In this document: one piece after another, positions 52,201 to 62,554 of the stretch
How positions within the stretch are numbered: the first letter of the stretch is position 1
How the letters are laid out: each line of letters opens with the position of its first letter
From: Glossina fuscipes
Lineage: Eukaryota; Arthropoda; Insecta; Diptera; Glossinidae
NCBI RefSeq assembly: GCF_014805625.2
Contig: NW_023998460.1
Span: 1,014,904-1,078,903 of the forward strand
Reading direction: 5' to 3'
DNA: 64,000 nt
Notes under the pieces: model-generated
What the model was told of the DNA's origin: nothing
Seen by the model: the letters and a program-made list of their open reading frames with translations, nothing else
Database searches by the model: none
Translations under genes and position numbers: made by a program

Positions 52201-55200
52201 TAAAAGAAAGTGCGGACAAACTTGGTATTTTGGAAACATTCAAATTCTACCAAGATAACAACCTCAAGCATATGTCGCGCTTAATTCAGGAATGACTTTT
52301 CTATAACTGTCCTTCCGCAATCACCAGGCATCAACCCTAACAAAAATATTTGGGATGAATTGGACCGCCGTGCGCGAAAACACACGATTATTTCCGACCA
52401 AGATCTGAAAAATCGACTACAAGAAGAATGGAGTAATATCCCTGTTTCCTCCATAAGAAAAATAATGCAAAATATGTCAAAACGTTTAAATCACGTCATT
52501 AAGCAAAAAGTATATCCCACTAGATATTAATTTTTAATAATATGTTGTTTGTTTTTCTCCACATTTTTCTTTATGTGAAAAAACTCAATATTAATGATGC
52601 TATATTTTTTGAGTTCTTGCAGTTATTTGATTTTCTTGTCTACTGAAATTTTTTTTTTTATTTATATATATATTTCAATACGTATTGCCTAGTAGTACAA
52701 TATAATAAAATAAATTTTCATGTTTGGAAAATGGACTAGATTTAACAAGCGTTTATTTTTTGTAGAGCGAAAAAGACTAATATTAATGGGACGCACTGTA
52801 TGAAAACAGACAGGTTCGCAATCTACAGCAAGCAGGGTGAAGACAACGCGTAACCTGTATGTTTATTAATGAAACTAAAAGCGTTTTCAGCTCACAGTCA
52901 AAGTAGGAGACATCCAAACAAAAACCAAATATGAATAAATTTCAAATTGAAAATTTGTAGTATTGAAACAAATAAAGAGCGACGTCCGTCACTAAAATCT
53001 CCTACTTCTACAGATGCAAATGATGAAGAAATGAGAAATACCAGTGCACATAACGCTTGAATTCGATGGTTTTGACTTTGCTATACATAAAGTAACACTT
53101 TTCCATTTAATATAATTAATTTATTCAACATACGCCGACGCTAATCATGCAGCGCTCAAAGCTCTTCTTCTTTCAAATTCATTACTTTTGCTGTTTACTT
53201 GAAGAAATTTGCTGCCGAAGCCCACCAAAAACGTTGAGTCTTATGGTTATGCTGCTCCATCATATTTCAATTGTCGGTTTTGGTTTAAACGGTTTAAAAG
53301 TGGCCACCCGAATTGACTGAAATAACACCTTCTGATTACCACTTGTTCAAATCTGTGCAGCATGGCTTGGATGGTAAGCGGTTTCGCAAAATGAGAGGGA
53401 AAATGGGTCGGTCGGTGGATCGTTGCCGAACCAATATAAGTCCTTTCGACATGATATCGCCATATTGTAAAATGTTGTAGAAAGTTATGGAAATGCCATT
53501 TTCAAGTGAAAAAGTGATCAAAATTTTTGCAAATATTTAATAATATCTGTTCTAAGTTGGTTATTGGTGAAAATATGTATTAATTGGAGATTTTCCGAGC
53601 CTGTTTTGGGACATTTTAATATTTATGATTAATTTTAGCTTGAGGCGCTAACTTCAAAGAAAAATAAAGGCGCTACTAATGTTTTACAATTTCAATTTTT
53701 GACTTGCTATTTTGAAAATGGTAATTTCAGATATTTTTTTTTTTTGATTTTTCGATTTATTTTATTTCAATTTTTCAGCTTTGCTATCTGCGAAATGTAA
53801 TTAGAAAATTTCTATATTGTGAAAAAATTTTCGCGGTGAGTAAACATTTATTGGTCAATGAAGATATACGAAGAATGTTACGCGACGTACGTAACTTGAT
53901 TTTTGCTTCTTTGTCCTCAGCGTACATTAGCAGGTCGCTTACTTGATCTACGTAAGCAGTTATGAAAGCACCTTCACTAGTTCTGACGGATTTCAAAAGT
54001 TGATTACGTTGCAATAGCTTTGGAGTTTCATATATAATTAGCAAAGAAGCCCCAGCGTTTCTGTTGTATCGAATTCTCGAATAAAAACGTCGGATAAAAT
54101 GGGTAACTTTCGTTATGCTCGATACTCTGCTTTTAGTTTCTTGCTTTACAACACTGCAAATAATATCATAGACCTCACTGAAACTCCATAGTTGCGAAAA
54201 TCTTGCACACCGAAGAGGAAGCAAAAAATTCGATGCAATTGCAGAGTGCAAAATAATTTATTTGATTTTCATAAGATAGCAGAAACACGCAACGCTGAAT
54301 CGTTTGTTTTGTAGACTAAACTTTTTTTTTTATACATATTATAGCTGGCCTAAGTTTACAAAGTTTCTGTCCCATCGCCCCAAGAAATTGATTCAAAATA
54401 CTCGTTATTTGGTCGAATATCAGTAACCGCTAAGTGAATCGGGACCACGTCATAATAGTTTAGCAGAAAAAAGGAGATAACTTTAAAGGGAAGAAAGAGT
54501 GAACATGTTTTCGTTGATCCAATCAATAAAATCTGTTATAACTAAAACAATCCACTAATAACTTAGTCGAGCAAAATTAAAATTTCACAATATTCCATAC
54601 TTTATGGACTTTTCAATAATGAAGAATATGCCCAAAGAGCCATTGGGGAAATTAATCTTAATAATCTTTTCAAGAAATATATTTTAATTTTATAAAATTT
54701 GGACTAACCTTTTAATCTCTTCGCATTCCTTCTCCATTTTCAGCAATATTCCACGTTGTTTTTTCTTGATGGCAGCTATATGATTGACCAAACCCTTAGC
54801 TTTGTAACGGGCTTTCTGAACCTCCAACCAAGCAATTTGGCTCTTTGTGCGGTCCAATAAAGCTCTTTCACGCATTTTCAAAAGAGCTGTTAAATGTTCG
54901 GTTTTGGTGGTTTCGCTTTGTATTAATTTATCATACTGTAGAAAACAAAACGTAATAAAGATTGAAAAAAGCTTAACAAGAATAATAAAATAAATACAAT
55001 TTACCAAGCCCACATTAGAGTAGTTAAGAGAAGATTCCGACATAGTGTCTTGTGAAACAGCAATTTTGTCATACTTTCCTTGACCGGAAAGATAAAAAAG
55101 TTTCACAATTTCAGCGCCGGTGGCAAGGCGACGATAGACTTTGTTTTTTAACGTTGAAGAAACCGCAAAATTGGTAAGATTACGACTTGATGACATGGCA

Positions 55201-58200
55201 CTGCTGGTAATTTCATCATCTGCGCTTTGGTCGAATTCCGTGGAGGTCCGATGGGAGGCGACCAAAGTAGGTGGATGAAATTGATGATCGCTATAAGAGC
55301 GTTGGGAAGCATTGCTATTCATAAAATCCCCGCGAGAACAGTTGACGTGACTGATGAACGTTTTAGGCTTTGAATTTTCACCTTTATGCCAGGATTCCTT
55401 TGGCAATTCCTCTGGAACTCTTGGATTTTTCGAAGTAACGTGTCGAGATGGTTTAAGCTCTATGGAATCTAACATTTCCGATTGTAGACAATGCTGGGTT
55501 TTATTTTCTTTATTAGAGCCGGAATCACAGAAAATTTCACCAATGTCATTTTCTACATTGTCATTATTGGCTGCTAATTGTAAGTAATTTGAGTTTTCAT
55601 TTGGACTCGTTTTCGAGATTTCATTAGCCGCATCGATTGACTGGCTTTTACAAGAAGGCTCTGTTCTTCCATTGTTTTCTCCATCTGTACTTGAGTCTGA
55701 CAGTTTTGTAAGCCTTCTTTTCTTAAAGATTTCTATTAATTGCTCACTGTTATCCCCATTAGTTGTTCTTGTCATCGTTGTCATTGTTTCTGCACTGGAT
55801 TCTGGCGATTTTTTTCTTTCTGAATTCAGATTACCGCTAAACTGCGTATTGTTATCACTACTAATATGTAAATCCTTTGGTTCCTTGGCAAAGAAAAACT
55901 CGCCGTCAGCATCAAAATTTTCTGGAGAATTTTTTGGAGTTTTCAATATAGAGTCGTTTCCTGAGTCTTGTGACAATCTTTTGGATTTGTTGGAGTAAGA
56001 ATTATTGGACTTTGGAACGCATTCTAAGCCATCCGTTACTCGTCTTCTTTGCTCTTGTGATTCTTTAATGGCTAATGTTAAATCTCTCTTCATTTTTTCC
56101 ATGAATTCCAAGCGTTTCCCAAATTCCATACTATTATTATTTTCTAATACATCTTCAGCATCTGTTAGAGTCAAAAGACAGTTGGAATTGCTGAGATTGC
56201 TTAAAGCTACGCCCACATCGATTGGTGGCACAAATTTTTGTTCTTCTTCCTTTAACAGCTTATTGGCATTAACCGTACTTGTGAAACAATTTTGAGACTT
56301 ATCCGAGAACGACATTAGAGGCATCTTTTTGGGAGAAGTAACAAATAGGCAACCTTTGTGATATTTGAGAGTCTGTTCAAGTTTTTCTATTTGACATTTT
56401 TCACTTTTAGCTTTATCTTCGCTAGACTCTTCAGTAACAGGTTCAAAATCTGAAGAATACTCTATTGTATATTGTTTACTGATTCGAGGACTTAACAATT
56501 GTTGTGACTTATCTAAAGTGAATTTTAATTGTTCGTTTACTTGTATAACCTGCGTTAGACTCCGGTTAAAGTCTTCTAACAGCTGTGAAAATTCTTTATC
56601 CATGTTTTTATTTTCCGTTCTCTGTATTTTTAGAAGCTCTATGCGCTCTACTGATAGAGGACTAACAGATGCTAGTTTGGGTCTATTTTCCTTTGTATCC
56701 CCTTGTTTTTTATTGAAAGTGGTTTTCGATTCAGTTTCCAAAGAAGAAACTTCCGACACGGTGTTTGTCAAAGGCAATTGCATGGAAATTGAACTTAAAT
56801 TCGTAATAGTTTCCGAACTTTTTGAATTAAGGTTTTCAGTATAAAGAGCTTCAAAAGAATTTTTCAAACGGACATCGAATTCGTGAGTTCCAACTTCCAC
56901 TTCCTTTGGAAACGTTAATTTCGTAATTTCAGGACTTAAATCTAACGTGAACTTTATAGGCTTTGTTAAGGATTCTTGAAATTTATTGGAAATTTTAAAA
57001 ACTTCAGATTTTTGATGTTTTAATTTTTCTGCTGAAGTTAACTTTACTATTTCAGGACTAGAATCGTAGGTGGACTTTAACGGCTTTTCCAGGTTTACAA
57101 GAAACTCTTCAACTCTTTCGGAAATTTCTGCGTTGTCGGCATTATGGTTCTTTTGCTCTCCAGAAAAATTGAATTCAAAGTTTTCAGTATTTGATCTTGA
57201 TTTACTTTTAACTGTTTCCTTCAACACTTGTGGTTTCGTTAAAGAGGACCTTGTTACTGCTGCATCACACTCAAAATCTTCCTCCGGTGAAATATATTTA
57301 TTTTCTGGTATTCTAAATTCATTGCTCTTCTGCTCTTTATGATTATTGGGTGTTTGAGTAATGGCCTCAAGTTTGCGTCTAACCGCCAATATAAAATTAT
57401 AAGGATATACTTGAGCACTACTAGGTCTTAACCAATAAGGTAAATTGTGAGGTTTTGTTTGTTTTTTAGATTCTTTAATAAATCCAATGTTTTCTTCGAT
57501 TTTTGCTTTGCTAACCTGACGAACTTCTCTTTCGTTTTGTTCATTATTCTTCCCCAGTCCTAATAGGCCATCCAAAGGCTTTAGAAGCTTTTCTTCAATT
57601 GCTTTTCTAAGGCGAGGTTCTTTTGATTCTTCCTCGCTCAAAGTTTCAATTGCTTTTTTCTTTTTTTCGCTGTCACATTTTTTTCCAGTTTTTTCCGTAA
57701 GTGTACTTAAATTGGGTGTTATTGTTTCCAAGGCCTTATTTTCGTTTTCAAAATCTAAGCCACGCAATCCACTAGGAAAATTCTCCCCACTGTTGTCTTG
57801 TTTACGCAACAATCCAACTCGTTTACCTTCTTCTTTCAAAGGATTTGATTTTACTTTTGGAGAAGCCCAAATAATGTTAGTATGTAAACTTAAAGCAGAT
57901 CTCGAAATCACTTGAGCTCTATTTAAAGGCCTTGGGCGATCTGTGATATGACCTTTTGCTATTTTGTTTTGTTGTTTTGTATTCCAATCCAAAGATTCTG
58001 AAGTTTCATTAGAATACAAAAACGCTTTCTCCGATTCTGTATTTTGTTCCGCTCGTGTTTCATCACTATGCTTTTCTTTTTTTTCTACTGATTCATTAGT
58101 TTGTTCGGCCTTCAATTTTTTTTTCTCAAGGTTTTTGTTAACTAACTTTTTTGTATTTTTTTGTAACTCTTCTAAACGTTTTTTAATTTCTTCTTTAGCC

Positions 58201-58988
58201 GATTTATCTTTATCTGCCTTTTCTTGTCTCAGTTGTGAATGTAATTTATATTTTCGCTTTTGCCCTGCCGCCAATCGATGTGTTCCCTCTGGTTTTCTAG
58301 GAGTTTTCTTGCTTCTTTCCCTAGTAATAGATAGTTGAGATAATTTAGATCTGATTTTGTCTGTTTGCTCATGTGATATATCTTTTCTAGATTCCTCCAA
58401 ATCAGTTTGGCTTCGACGATAAGTAACAGTCTTCGTTTCATTCATATTATTTCCCTCTTTCGCCTCTATTTCGGCGTTTGTTGTTTCGACAGACTTTATG
58501 TTTTTGTCATTAACATCATTCAAATTTTTCTGTATTTCCTTTAATTCACGATCACGTTTCTCTTTCTTGTCCATAAATTTCTCTTGAAGCTTAGACATTC
58601 TTTTCGATTGTTGACAAGAATAAACTAGAGCTGAAACCGGCTCTTTTGGAGGCGGTATATCTTTAGCCGATTTGTCAGTTTTAGTCCACTGCGTACTAGA
58701 TCCGCATTCATAAGATATCCTTGCAATGTGTGTTGTAATTCCTGTAGGTCTGCACATCAAATGGGAAGCTTTGTGAAAGAAAAAATTTATCGTAAAAAAC
58801 ATGATATGTTATAATTTTCAATTATACCATGCGTCTAAGATGGTGGAATAGTAAAATTTTAAAACAACTTTCTACGATTCCTTAGCTAACTCACCCGGCG
58901 TTCCTGAAAGTTTTTTTATATTTGTTTGAAACTGGCTTGTAGATCGTTCATATGTACCATTATTCGTAGATGTTGTTGCTGTTTGCAT
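28175..58988 (-). CDS. CEP350: CEP350-like centrosomal protein
   Basis: Six exons on the minus strand: 58988-58895, 58768-55005, 54935-54709, 32150-29738, 29659-29467 and 28896-28175. Donor and acceptor phases match at every join (1, 0, 2, 0, 1) and give 2470 residues. Exon 3 (about residues 1287-1362) holds the diagnostic coiled coil: LLKMRERALLDRTKSQIAWL and KKKQRGILLKMEKE. Exon 4 adds KRRQHVERLLQWHQRLDEEE (about 1460). Exons 5-6 hold the conserved C-terminal domain (PPPPYVPP; DHIGKIIIQEMYDEDDRW). In vertebrates CEP350 sits at the centriole, anchors microtubules and works with FOP/FGFR1OP and CEP19. No CAP-Gly domain is visible. Exon 2 is long, charged and poorly conserved. The start at 58988 follows CAACA but is the least certain point. 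Confidence 0.85.
32744..33349 (+). CDS. LINE ORF1 protein with PHD-like zinc finger
   Basis: 201 residues from the first ATG. Near the N-terminus FVSCWLCDRFGHAKC and SLQWSCPDCRKRD give a Cys/His zinc-finger pattern of PHD type, which is known in ORF1 of CR1-like LINEs. The remainder is Ser/Thr-rich with a coiled segment. ORF1 proteins bind the element RNA and aid target-primed reverse transcription. This frame is intact although the downstream ORF2 is not. The upstream extension to 32675 has no ATG. Confidence 0.7.
   Translation: MEFLHTSYRAKTGPEYKRFVSCWLCDRFGHAKCADNIDRAADAVVDPSKSLQWSCPDCRKRDRDFYKLFTETKNGSSELKKNLGSFWEKFQIIKTTFDECRFIEHSSSSQASQITTRGVACGTPPVIPPKSDLLVQVSASVMSSKNVSVSDMAESVCNKKVTNKPAGSSSLSYAEVARVSPPSGVTHSTQPSSSKTNEDYW
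33744..36010 (+). pseudogene. ORF2 of copy B (endonuclease and RT), broken
   Basis: The endonuclease begins LIYQNVRGLNSK and continues LAFTETW, GGVLIAI and ALGDFNLSQVTW, covering the domain absent from copy A. The frame is lost after FSLP near 34390 and resumes at 34583 (KQCRARSRCHSWFNRTI) through DVFKGLSSLKY. The deletion at about 35145 jumps into VENYRGKAKLS... with RT motifs HQHGFRKGRS, DVIYTDFRKVFD and GVPQGSHLGSILF. The second deletion jumps from LPSVG past YADD to RSILEYDSAVWSPS. The C-terminal part then changes frame. No active enzyme is possible. Confidence 0.8.
36109..36396 (-). repeat. Inverted RT segment inside the LINE 3' UTR
   Basis: Read on the minus strand it encodes VISEDDVFKGLSSLKYSCSP and PSCALKSCAVELCGVISK, the RT region found at 12500-12775 in copy A and partly deleted in copy B. 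It interrupts the 3' UTR: ORF2 C-terminal sequence (to about 36108) lies on one side and CAATTTGGTCCTGCGCTGGT, matching the 3' UTR of copy A, on the other. Confidence 0.8.
36591..36622 (+). repeat. (AAAT)n tail of LINE copy B
   Basis: Tandem AAATA/AAAT units end the element, matching the AAATA-type run at the end of copy A (10885-10915 on the opposite strand). Confidence 0.7.
37125..37356 (-). other. Candidate unrecognised exon within CEP350 intron 3
   Basis: On the minus strand a TTTTTGCAG acceptor at 37357 leads into 46 bases without function, an ATG at 37310 and 62 open codons (MRCTVCCDVLLKPHIAQHLI at the start, REDLYKEW at the end). They finish at a consensus donor TGG/GTAAGT (37125/37124). 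A possible next exon lies near 36840-36740, where two frames are open. I do not recognise the peptide. It could be chance splice-like sequence or an exon of a small nested gene. Confidence 0.25.
37360..43208. other. Intron sequence, no gene recognised
   Basis: Frames are short. Hydrophobic minus-strand frames at 41007-41279 and 41291-41542 are adjacent but show no chemoreceptor signature. A relatively GC-balanced block at 39890-40160 could be an old transposon, but no motif was found. Confidence 0.4.
43209..43309 (-). mobile_element. I-clade LINE 3' stub with target duplication
   Basis: About 100 bp: a (TAA)n tail on the minus strand, then TTTTAATTTTAGACTAATGA and the rest of the LINE 3' UTR to AGCCGATAG. 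Both flanks carry AAGATATTTAT, an 11-bp target-site duplication. It is an extreme 5' truncation. Its body ends at the same GAGCCGATAGCC point that starts the tail of the SINE. Confidence 0.8.
44100..46799 (+). pseudogene. Jockey-clade LINE relic
   Basis: Degraded but ordered. A gag-like ORF1 (44180-44600) contains VKYFNQTVVRIEAS and RRRCQNFGQ, a decayed zinc knuckle. The endonuclease start (44750-44880) reads LRIAIRNVNGLSNHISEVE and IDILLITEPLH. The RT (46090-46350) reads NHQFGFRNEHDTIEQSH, then CDGLLFKTKKF and LLKSFLRKRHLHVK. The end (46550-46620) reads NSLAISLLDEFNKIRRLK. Multiple stops and frameshifts exclude function. A nine-A run at 46791-46799 marks the tail. It sits in CEP350 intron 3, antisense to it. 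Confidence 0.75.
46800..51815. other. Intron sequence, no gene recognised
   Basis: AT-rich, with short frames only. A run of T at 51518-51535 is a homopolymer. Nothing supports coding or RNA genes. Confidence 0.4.
51818..52798 (+). mobile_element. Tc1-like DNA transposon, defective
   Basis: Terminal inverted repeats of about 20 bp (CAGTGAGTCCTATTAGTATT and, reversed, CAGTGCGTCCCATTAATATT) are flanked by TA on both sides (51816-51817, 52799-52800), the Tc1/mariner target. The 981 bp encode only the C-terminal two-thirds of a transposase across frames: VEFARKYV, AGETKCN (first catalytic Asp now Gly), GANGVG, YQDNNLKH (second Asp kept) and NPNKNIWDELDRR (the third acidic residue of the usual NPIEN is now Lys). 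The DNA-binding N-terminus is missing. It cannot transpose itself. Confidence 0.9.
53195..53530 (+). pseudogene. mariner transposase relic, internally deleted
   Basis: LLPKPTKNVESYGYAAPS then FWFKRFKSGHP matches the N-terminal helix-turn-helix of mariner transposases (YG..A.S...C..WF.RFK.G). It is fused after a stop to PSDYHLFKSVQHGL and GKRFRKM from the C-terminal end. The catalytic core between them is absent. Confidence 0.75.
53784..54251 (-). other. Unrecognised 155-codon open frame in intron
   Basis: An open frame of 155 codons on the CEP350 strand, basic and moderately hydrophobic. The stretch SSITKVTHFIRRFYSRIR faintly recalls the segment before the integrase in BEL/Pao elements, but no second motif supports this. 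It may be an old transposon remnant or chance. Confidence 0.25.
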
Positions 58989-59349
58989 TGTTGTTAAAGT
59001 TCTTCGTGTTAAAGTCCTAAGCTCTTCTTGCTTTGCAGCTTGCGCGTCCTGTCCGCCTGTTGTTGTTGTCGCTTGAAAGCAATGCCTAAATTGTTTTTGC
59101 CACCGATTTGGTTGTCTTTGTCTCGTTTCGCGTTTTTTTTAAGTATTTTTGTGGCTACACTTTCACATGATTTCTATAATTCATTGTCCAAAAATTTTCT
59201 AATAAAGCTATATAGAAAAATTTTTAATAAAAAATATTGATAAGAAGCACATCACAATTAATTTAAAAGGAGAGATAATTGTTTACAAGAGATCATAAGA
59301 GAACAAAACAACCTTGCGCACATGGCTGCAAGTTTACGTATCGAATAAA

Positions 59350-59776
59350 CAAAAAAAAATATTAACTAGAATTATTTCGCACCAAAACGTGATTAACAGA
59401 AATTAGCTAAAATTATTTGGCACCAAAAAGTGGTTAGAAAAATAAGCAACGATTTCAAAAACAAATGAAATATACTAGTGTTATGGCTATATATATACAT
59501 ATATACATAACGACATTTAATATAAATTAAGATTATTTACATAATAATAAATTTAAAATTTGATAAACAGTCTTCAGCCAAAAAAAAATGAACTAGAATT
59601 ATTTGCCACCAATAAGTGGTCAACAGAATAGATCCATGAAAAATGATTTCGGAACGTATGAAGTATACTAATATTGGTATATTTAATATTGGTATGTATA
59701 AATTTATATACACAACGACATTTAATATAACAACAAATTAGGATTAATAACATAATAAGAAATTTAGAATTTGATA
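59350..59776 (+). repeat. Diverged tandem duplication, unit about 210-220 bp
   Basis: Unit 1 (59350-59566) and unit 2 (59581-59776) share in order AACTAGAATTATTT, a (G/C)CACCAA..AGTGGT-like block, ATGATTTC-like sequence, ATACTA.T.TT, ACGACATTTAATATAA and ATTTAGAATTTGATA-like ends. The first block occurs a third time at 59405-59441. The unit lies just upstream of the CEP350 start exon. Confidence 0.7.
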
Positions 59777-59862
59777 TAAGCCGATAGCCTTAGATGCTAG
59801 TGCTTTTAAGAGTTTAGTCTTAGAATTTATTTCTCTGGCGAAATTAATAATAATAATAATAA
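59777..59862 (+). mobile_element. SINE/LINE-tail insertion with perfect 12-bp duplication
   Basis: Insert begins TAAGCCGATAGCCTTAGATG and ends in six TAA units. TAGAATTTGATA flanks it exactly at 59765-59776 and 59863-59874, a clean target-site duplication. The first 30 bases are closer to the SINE tail at 249-300 than to the LINE 3' ends, so this is likely a 5'-truncated SINE copy. Confidence 0.85.
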
Positions 59863-59874
59863 TAGAATTTGATA

Positions 59875-61670
59875 ACCAAAATCTTAAGTCGAAAACACAT
59901 ACCAATTGCGCATATCAAGCATATAAATTTATGTTAAACATATTGACAGCAACAACTATACATGCATAAAAATTTTTAGATATTTTAGACGTAAAAATAT
60001 GTCTAACTAATTACTAAGCATTACCAGTATTATCAAATCAATTGACATTTTTGTTATTACTCTAATATACTGGTCGTTTACGTTTATTCTAATTAGCTGA
60101 CATGTAATTTGTTGTTTATACTTATGTCAATTTTCTTATTTTTATTCCTCAAATGATATGGTAAGGTAGATGAAAGAGCGCTTTCTGTATATGTTATCTA
60201 TTCAACTTTAATACGCGCAGAAAAAACGCAAAAATATTGCGCGATTGTTGAGATACAAGAACGTTGCTATATATTTTCGGCCTGAAGCAATGATGTGTAT
60301 AAGTGGTAAACACAATGGTAAGCGGCGATGGGGCAATACTATGTATGAGGAATAACACAAAATGTTATCGTACAAACAACTTAAATTTCTAATTGATTAC
60401 TGAAAAATAAAGAAGATGGCTTTAAAAAAATGAATGTAGGGCGCAGTTAAATAAAATAAATGATAAAAAAGGTTTAATATGAAATTCACATTTTAAATTG
60501 AAAGTAAATTGTATTTAATGCTTGTTTTTTATTTTCTAGAAAATAATATCGTGTGTAAACCAAAATTTTGAATCATATATCATATAAAAAGCATTTAAAT
60601 TAGTGATAAAAATATTTTAAGTTTAAAATAAATTGTGTTTGCAATTTCTACGTTTTATTGCTGTTGTTTTATTATTTGCATACACGCAGAGTCACATGAT
60701 TTGTTAATTCCCACAAAGACTCACAAAATGGTGGCAAAATTGAAGTCTCATCCCGAAAATATGAATAAAGCATTATTGTGTTGTCCCCATTACTCATTCA
60801 GGCCTACGATGTACATTTAAAGAAACAAAAATAATTAAAGCGGTCAATTCTGTTTCTCTAAAAAGAAAGAACTTAAAACGGAACATTGATCTTTTATATA
60901 TTAATGGCACAACAAGGGTAAATTTGCCCTTCATTTGATTAAAATGATACAATCAGTGATTCCCAAATTGCGTAGGTGGCGCTATAGTTTCGTTTGAATG
61001 TCTTGCGAGTCTAGAAGGCATCCGCTTAGCTTGGTATTTAACCTCAAAACAAATCCCTTTATTTCCACAAATTATTAAAGCTACTTGGTTTATCAACTGC
61101 GCTCTCAGGTATAACATCGTTTGTCTTATTAACGGATTGATTTAATGATCATCTATTCCGATTTAACATAGTAAACAATCCTTTATGCACAAGGGGCGTC
61201 TTACAATCTCCTGATCATATTCTATCTGTCCGGATGTTCACTTCTCGCCATCCCATACTGCGCAAATTGAGTATATGTGGTTTTCGTGACATTCGTTCTT
61301 GACATTTTGCGTTCTCGAAATTTAGAAGCTTACGTCGCAATTTTTTCTTCATGCCATCAAAACATATAAGCGTTTACAGTCAATTTATGAACCTACTCTC
61401 TTTTACATTTTTTTGCTATCACACTCATTAATTCCTTAACATTCCTTTATACTCATATACCACATTACATCTTACAGGTTACTCCTCGCTCTTTTGTTCC
61501 ATCGACGCGCGATCATCATTACATAATAGAAATACTTTATTTGCGTACAAGAATAATTGACATGCCTCAGAATTTGCCCAGCATGCAGAAGCAGTTCATT
61601 AGATTTAGCTTCCGTAAAGTTCATAAGTTACACTCTGCCGTGATGATACGAAGAAATAAGTTTACAGGGC
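59875..61670. other. Intergenic, no gene recognised
   Basis: AT-rich upstream region of CEP350. The frame at 60635-60820 has no signature. No promoter motif could be assigned with confidence. Confidence 0.4.
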
Positions 61671-61674
61671 GCGT

Positions 61675-62120
61675 TTAAAAATTAAATTTATATTTAGGCT
61701 TCCTATTCAAAGTCGAATGGTGTATAGAGCTAAACGCCTTGGAAAGATCAAGAGACATTGGAGCATTAGGTCTACCAACCTCATTGTTCACCCTAGTGGA
61801 ATCAGTAAGTAAGCGGCAACGACGAAACACTACAGCCTTGACGAAAGACATGTTGGGATTCATAGGTATTCGCCCTTGTAATCTGAAAGATTTGATCCTT
61901 CCTAAGACGTTCTACGTTCTTCGATATGTTGGGAAGAAAGACCTTAGATTTCGGTGCAGGAACGGGCAGTTTTGAAAAAAATTGGAAATTTAGATAATTT
62001 AAAAATAAAGTAAGAAAAAAAACATGATTGCCTAGCAAAAAGACAGAAATCGGTGGAAAAACAACTTTAATACACTTAATCAGATTACTGTCAATGCCAA
62101 ACGACACAGAGTTCACTTTA
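61675..62120 (-). pseudogene. LINE reverse transcriptase fragment
   Basis: Minus-strand pieces in two frames: NVERLRKDQIFQI and SQHVFRQGCSVSS, followed after a shift by SLDLSKAFSSIHHSTL, the RT motif carrying the first catalytic Asp. Order and spacing fit a reverse transcriptase of the jockey/CR1 group. It is too decayed to place further. Confidence 0.55.
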
Positions 62121-62554
62121 TTTAATGCTCAATTTATGCCCATTAATTTCCAACTTATCGACATAGCAAAAGTAGAACTAGGCAGACGCCTTCGCCACAA
62201 CCACAGATTCAAGCTCTGCATCACTACTAAGCTTTCAGAAAAGAAGCTATTTAGAAGATCAACATCACCATCCCAGTTCACGTCACAGCTGCTCCGCACA
62301 AATCAACAATTACGTAAATCTCTGTAAAGATCCGTCGCATCTGGACTTTCAAAGATAAGCGAAAAGAACTTTCTCTTCTCAATCTTTATCACATTCTTTG
62401 GTTTGTTGCGCAGCTTACAATAAATTTTCCAGTTCTCTGAAGTGAGATCAGATCTAAAAATCGAAAACATAATGTTCCAAAGGAGATGTACCTAGAATTC
62501 ATCCACGTAGCATTACTCCCCCGCATCTCTTTCTTAACAACTGAAAAAAAGTAT

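Larger units (their letters stand above)
32151..54708 (-). other. 22.6 kb intron 3 of CEP350
   Basis: The phase-2 donor AAAAG/GTTAGT at 54709 and the phase-2 acceptor CTATTTTTCAG at 32151 join to AGA (Arg) and give EEIKRLLQ, continuous with the conserved coiled coil. The intron contains a CR1-like LINE, an I-clade stub, a jockey relic, a Tc1-like element and a mariner relic, all antisense to the gene except the I-clade stub. The other four introns are 70-600 bp. Confidence 0.8.

Noticed and set aside
53784..54251. BEL/Pao retrotransposon polyprotein fragment
   Set aside because: Only one weak stretch resembles the family, with no protease, RT or integrase motif or LTR; kept as unrecognised.
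55354..58338. Several + strand frames of 67-124 codons
   Set aside because: They are antisense shadows of CEP350 exon 2; phase-consistent splicing supports the minus strand.
58990..59115. Upstream coding extension of CEP350 in another frame (DKDNQIGGKNN onward)
   Set aside because: It looks protein-like but ends in a stop before the chosen ATG and has no start codon of its own; treated as 5' UTR or chance.
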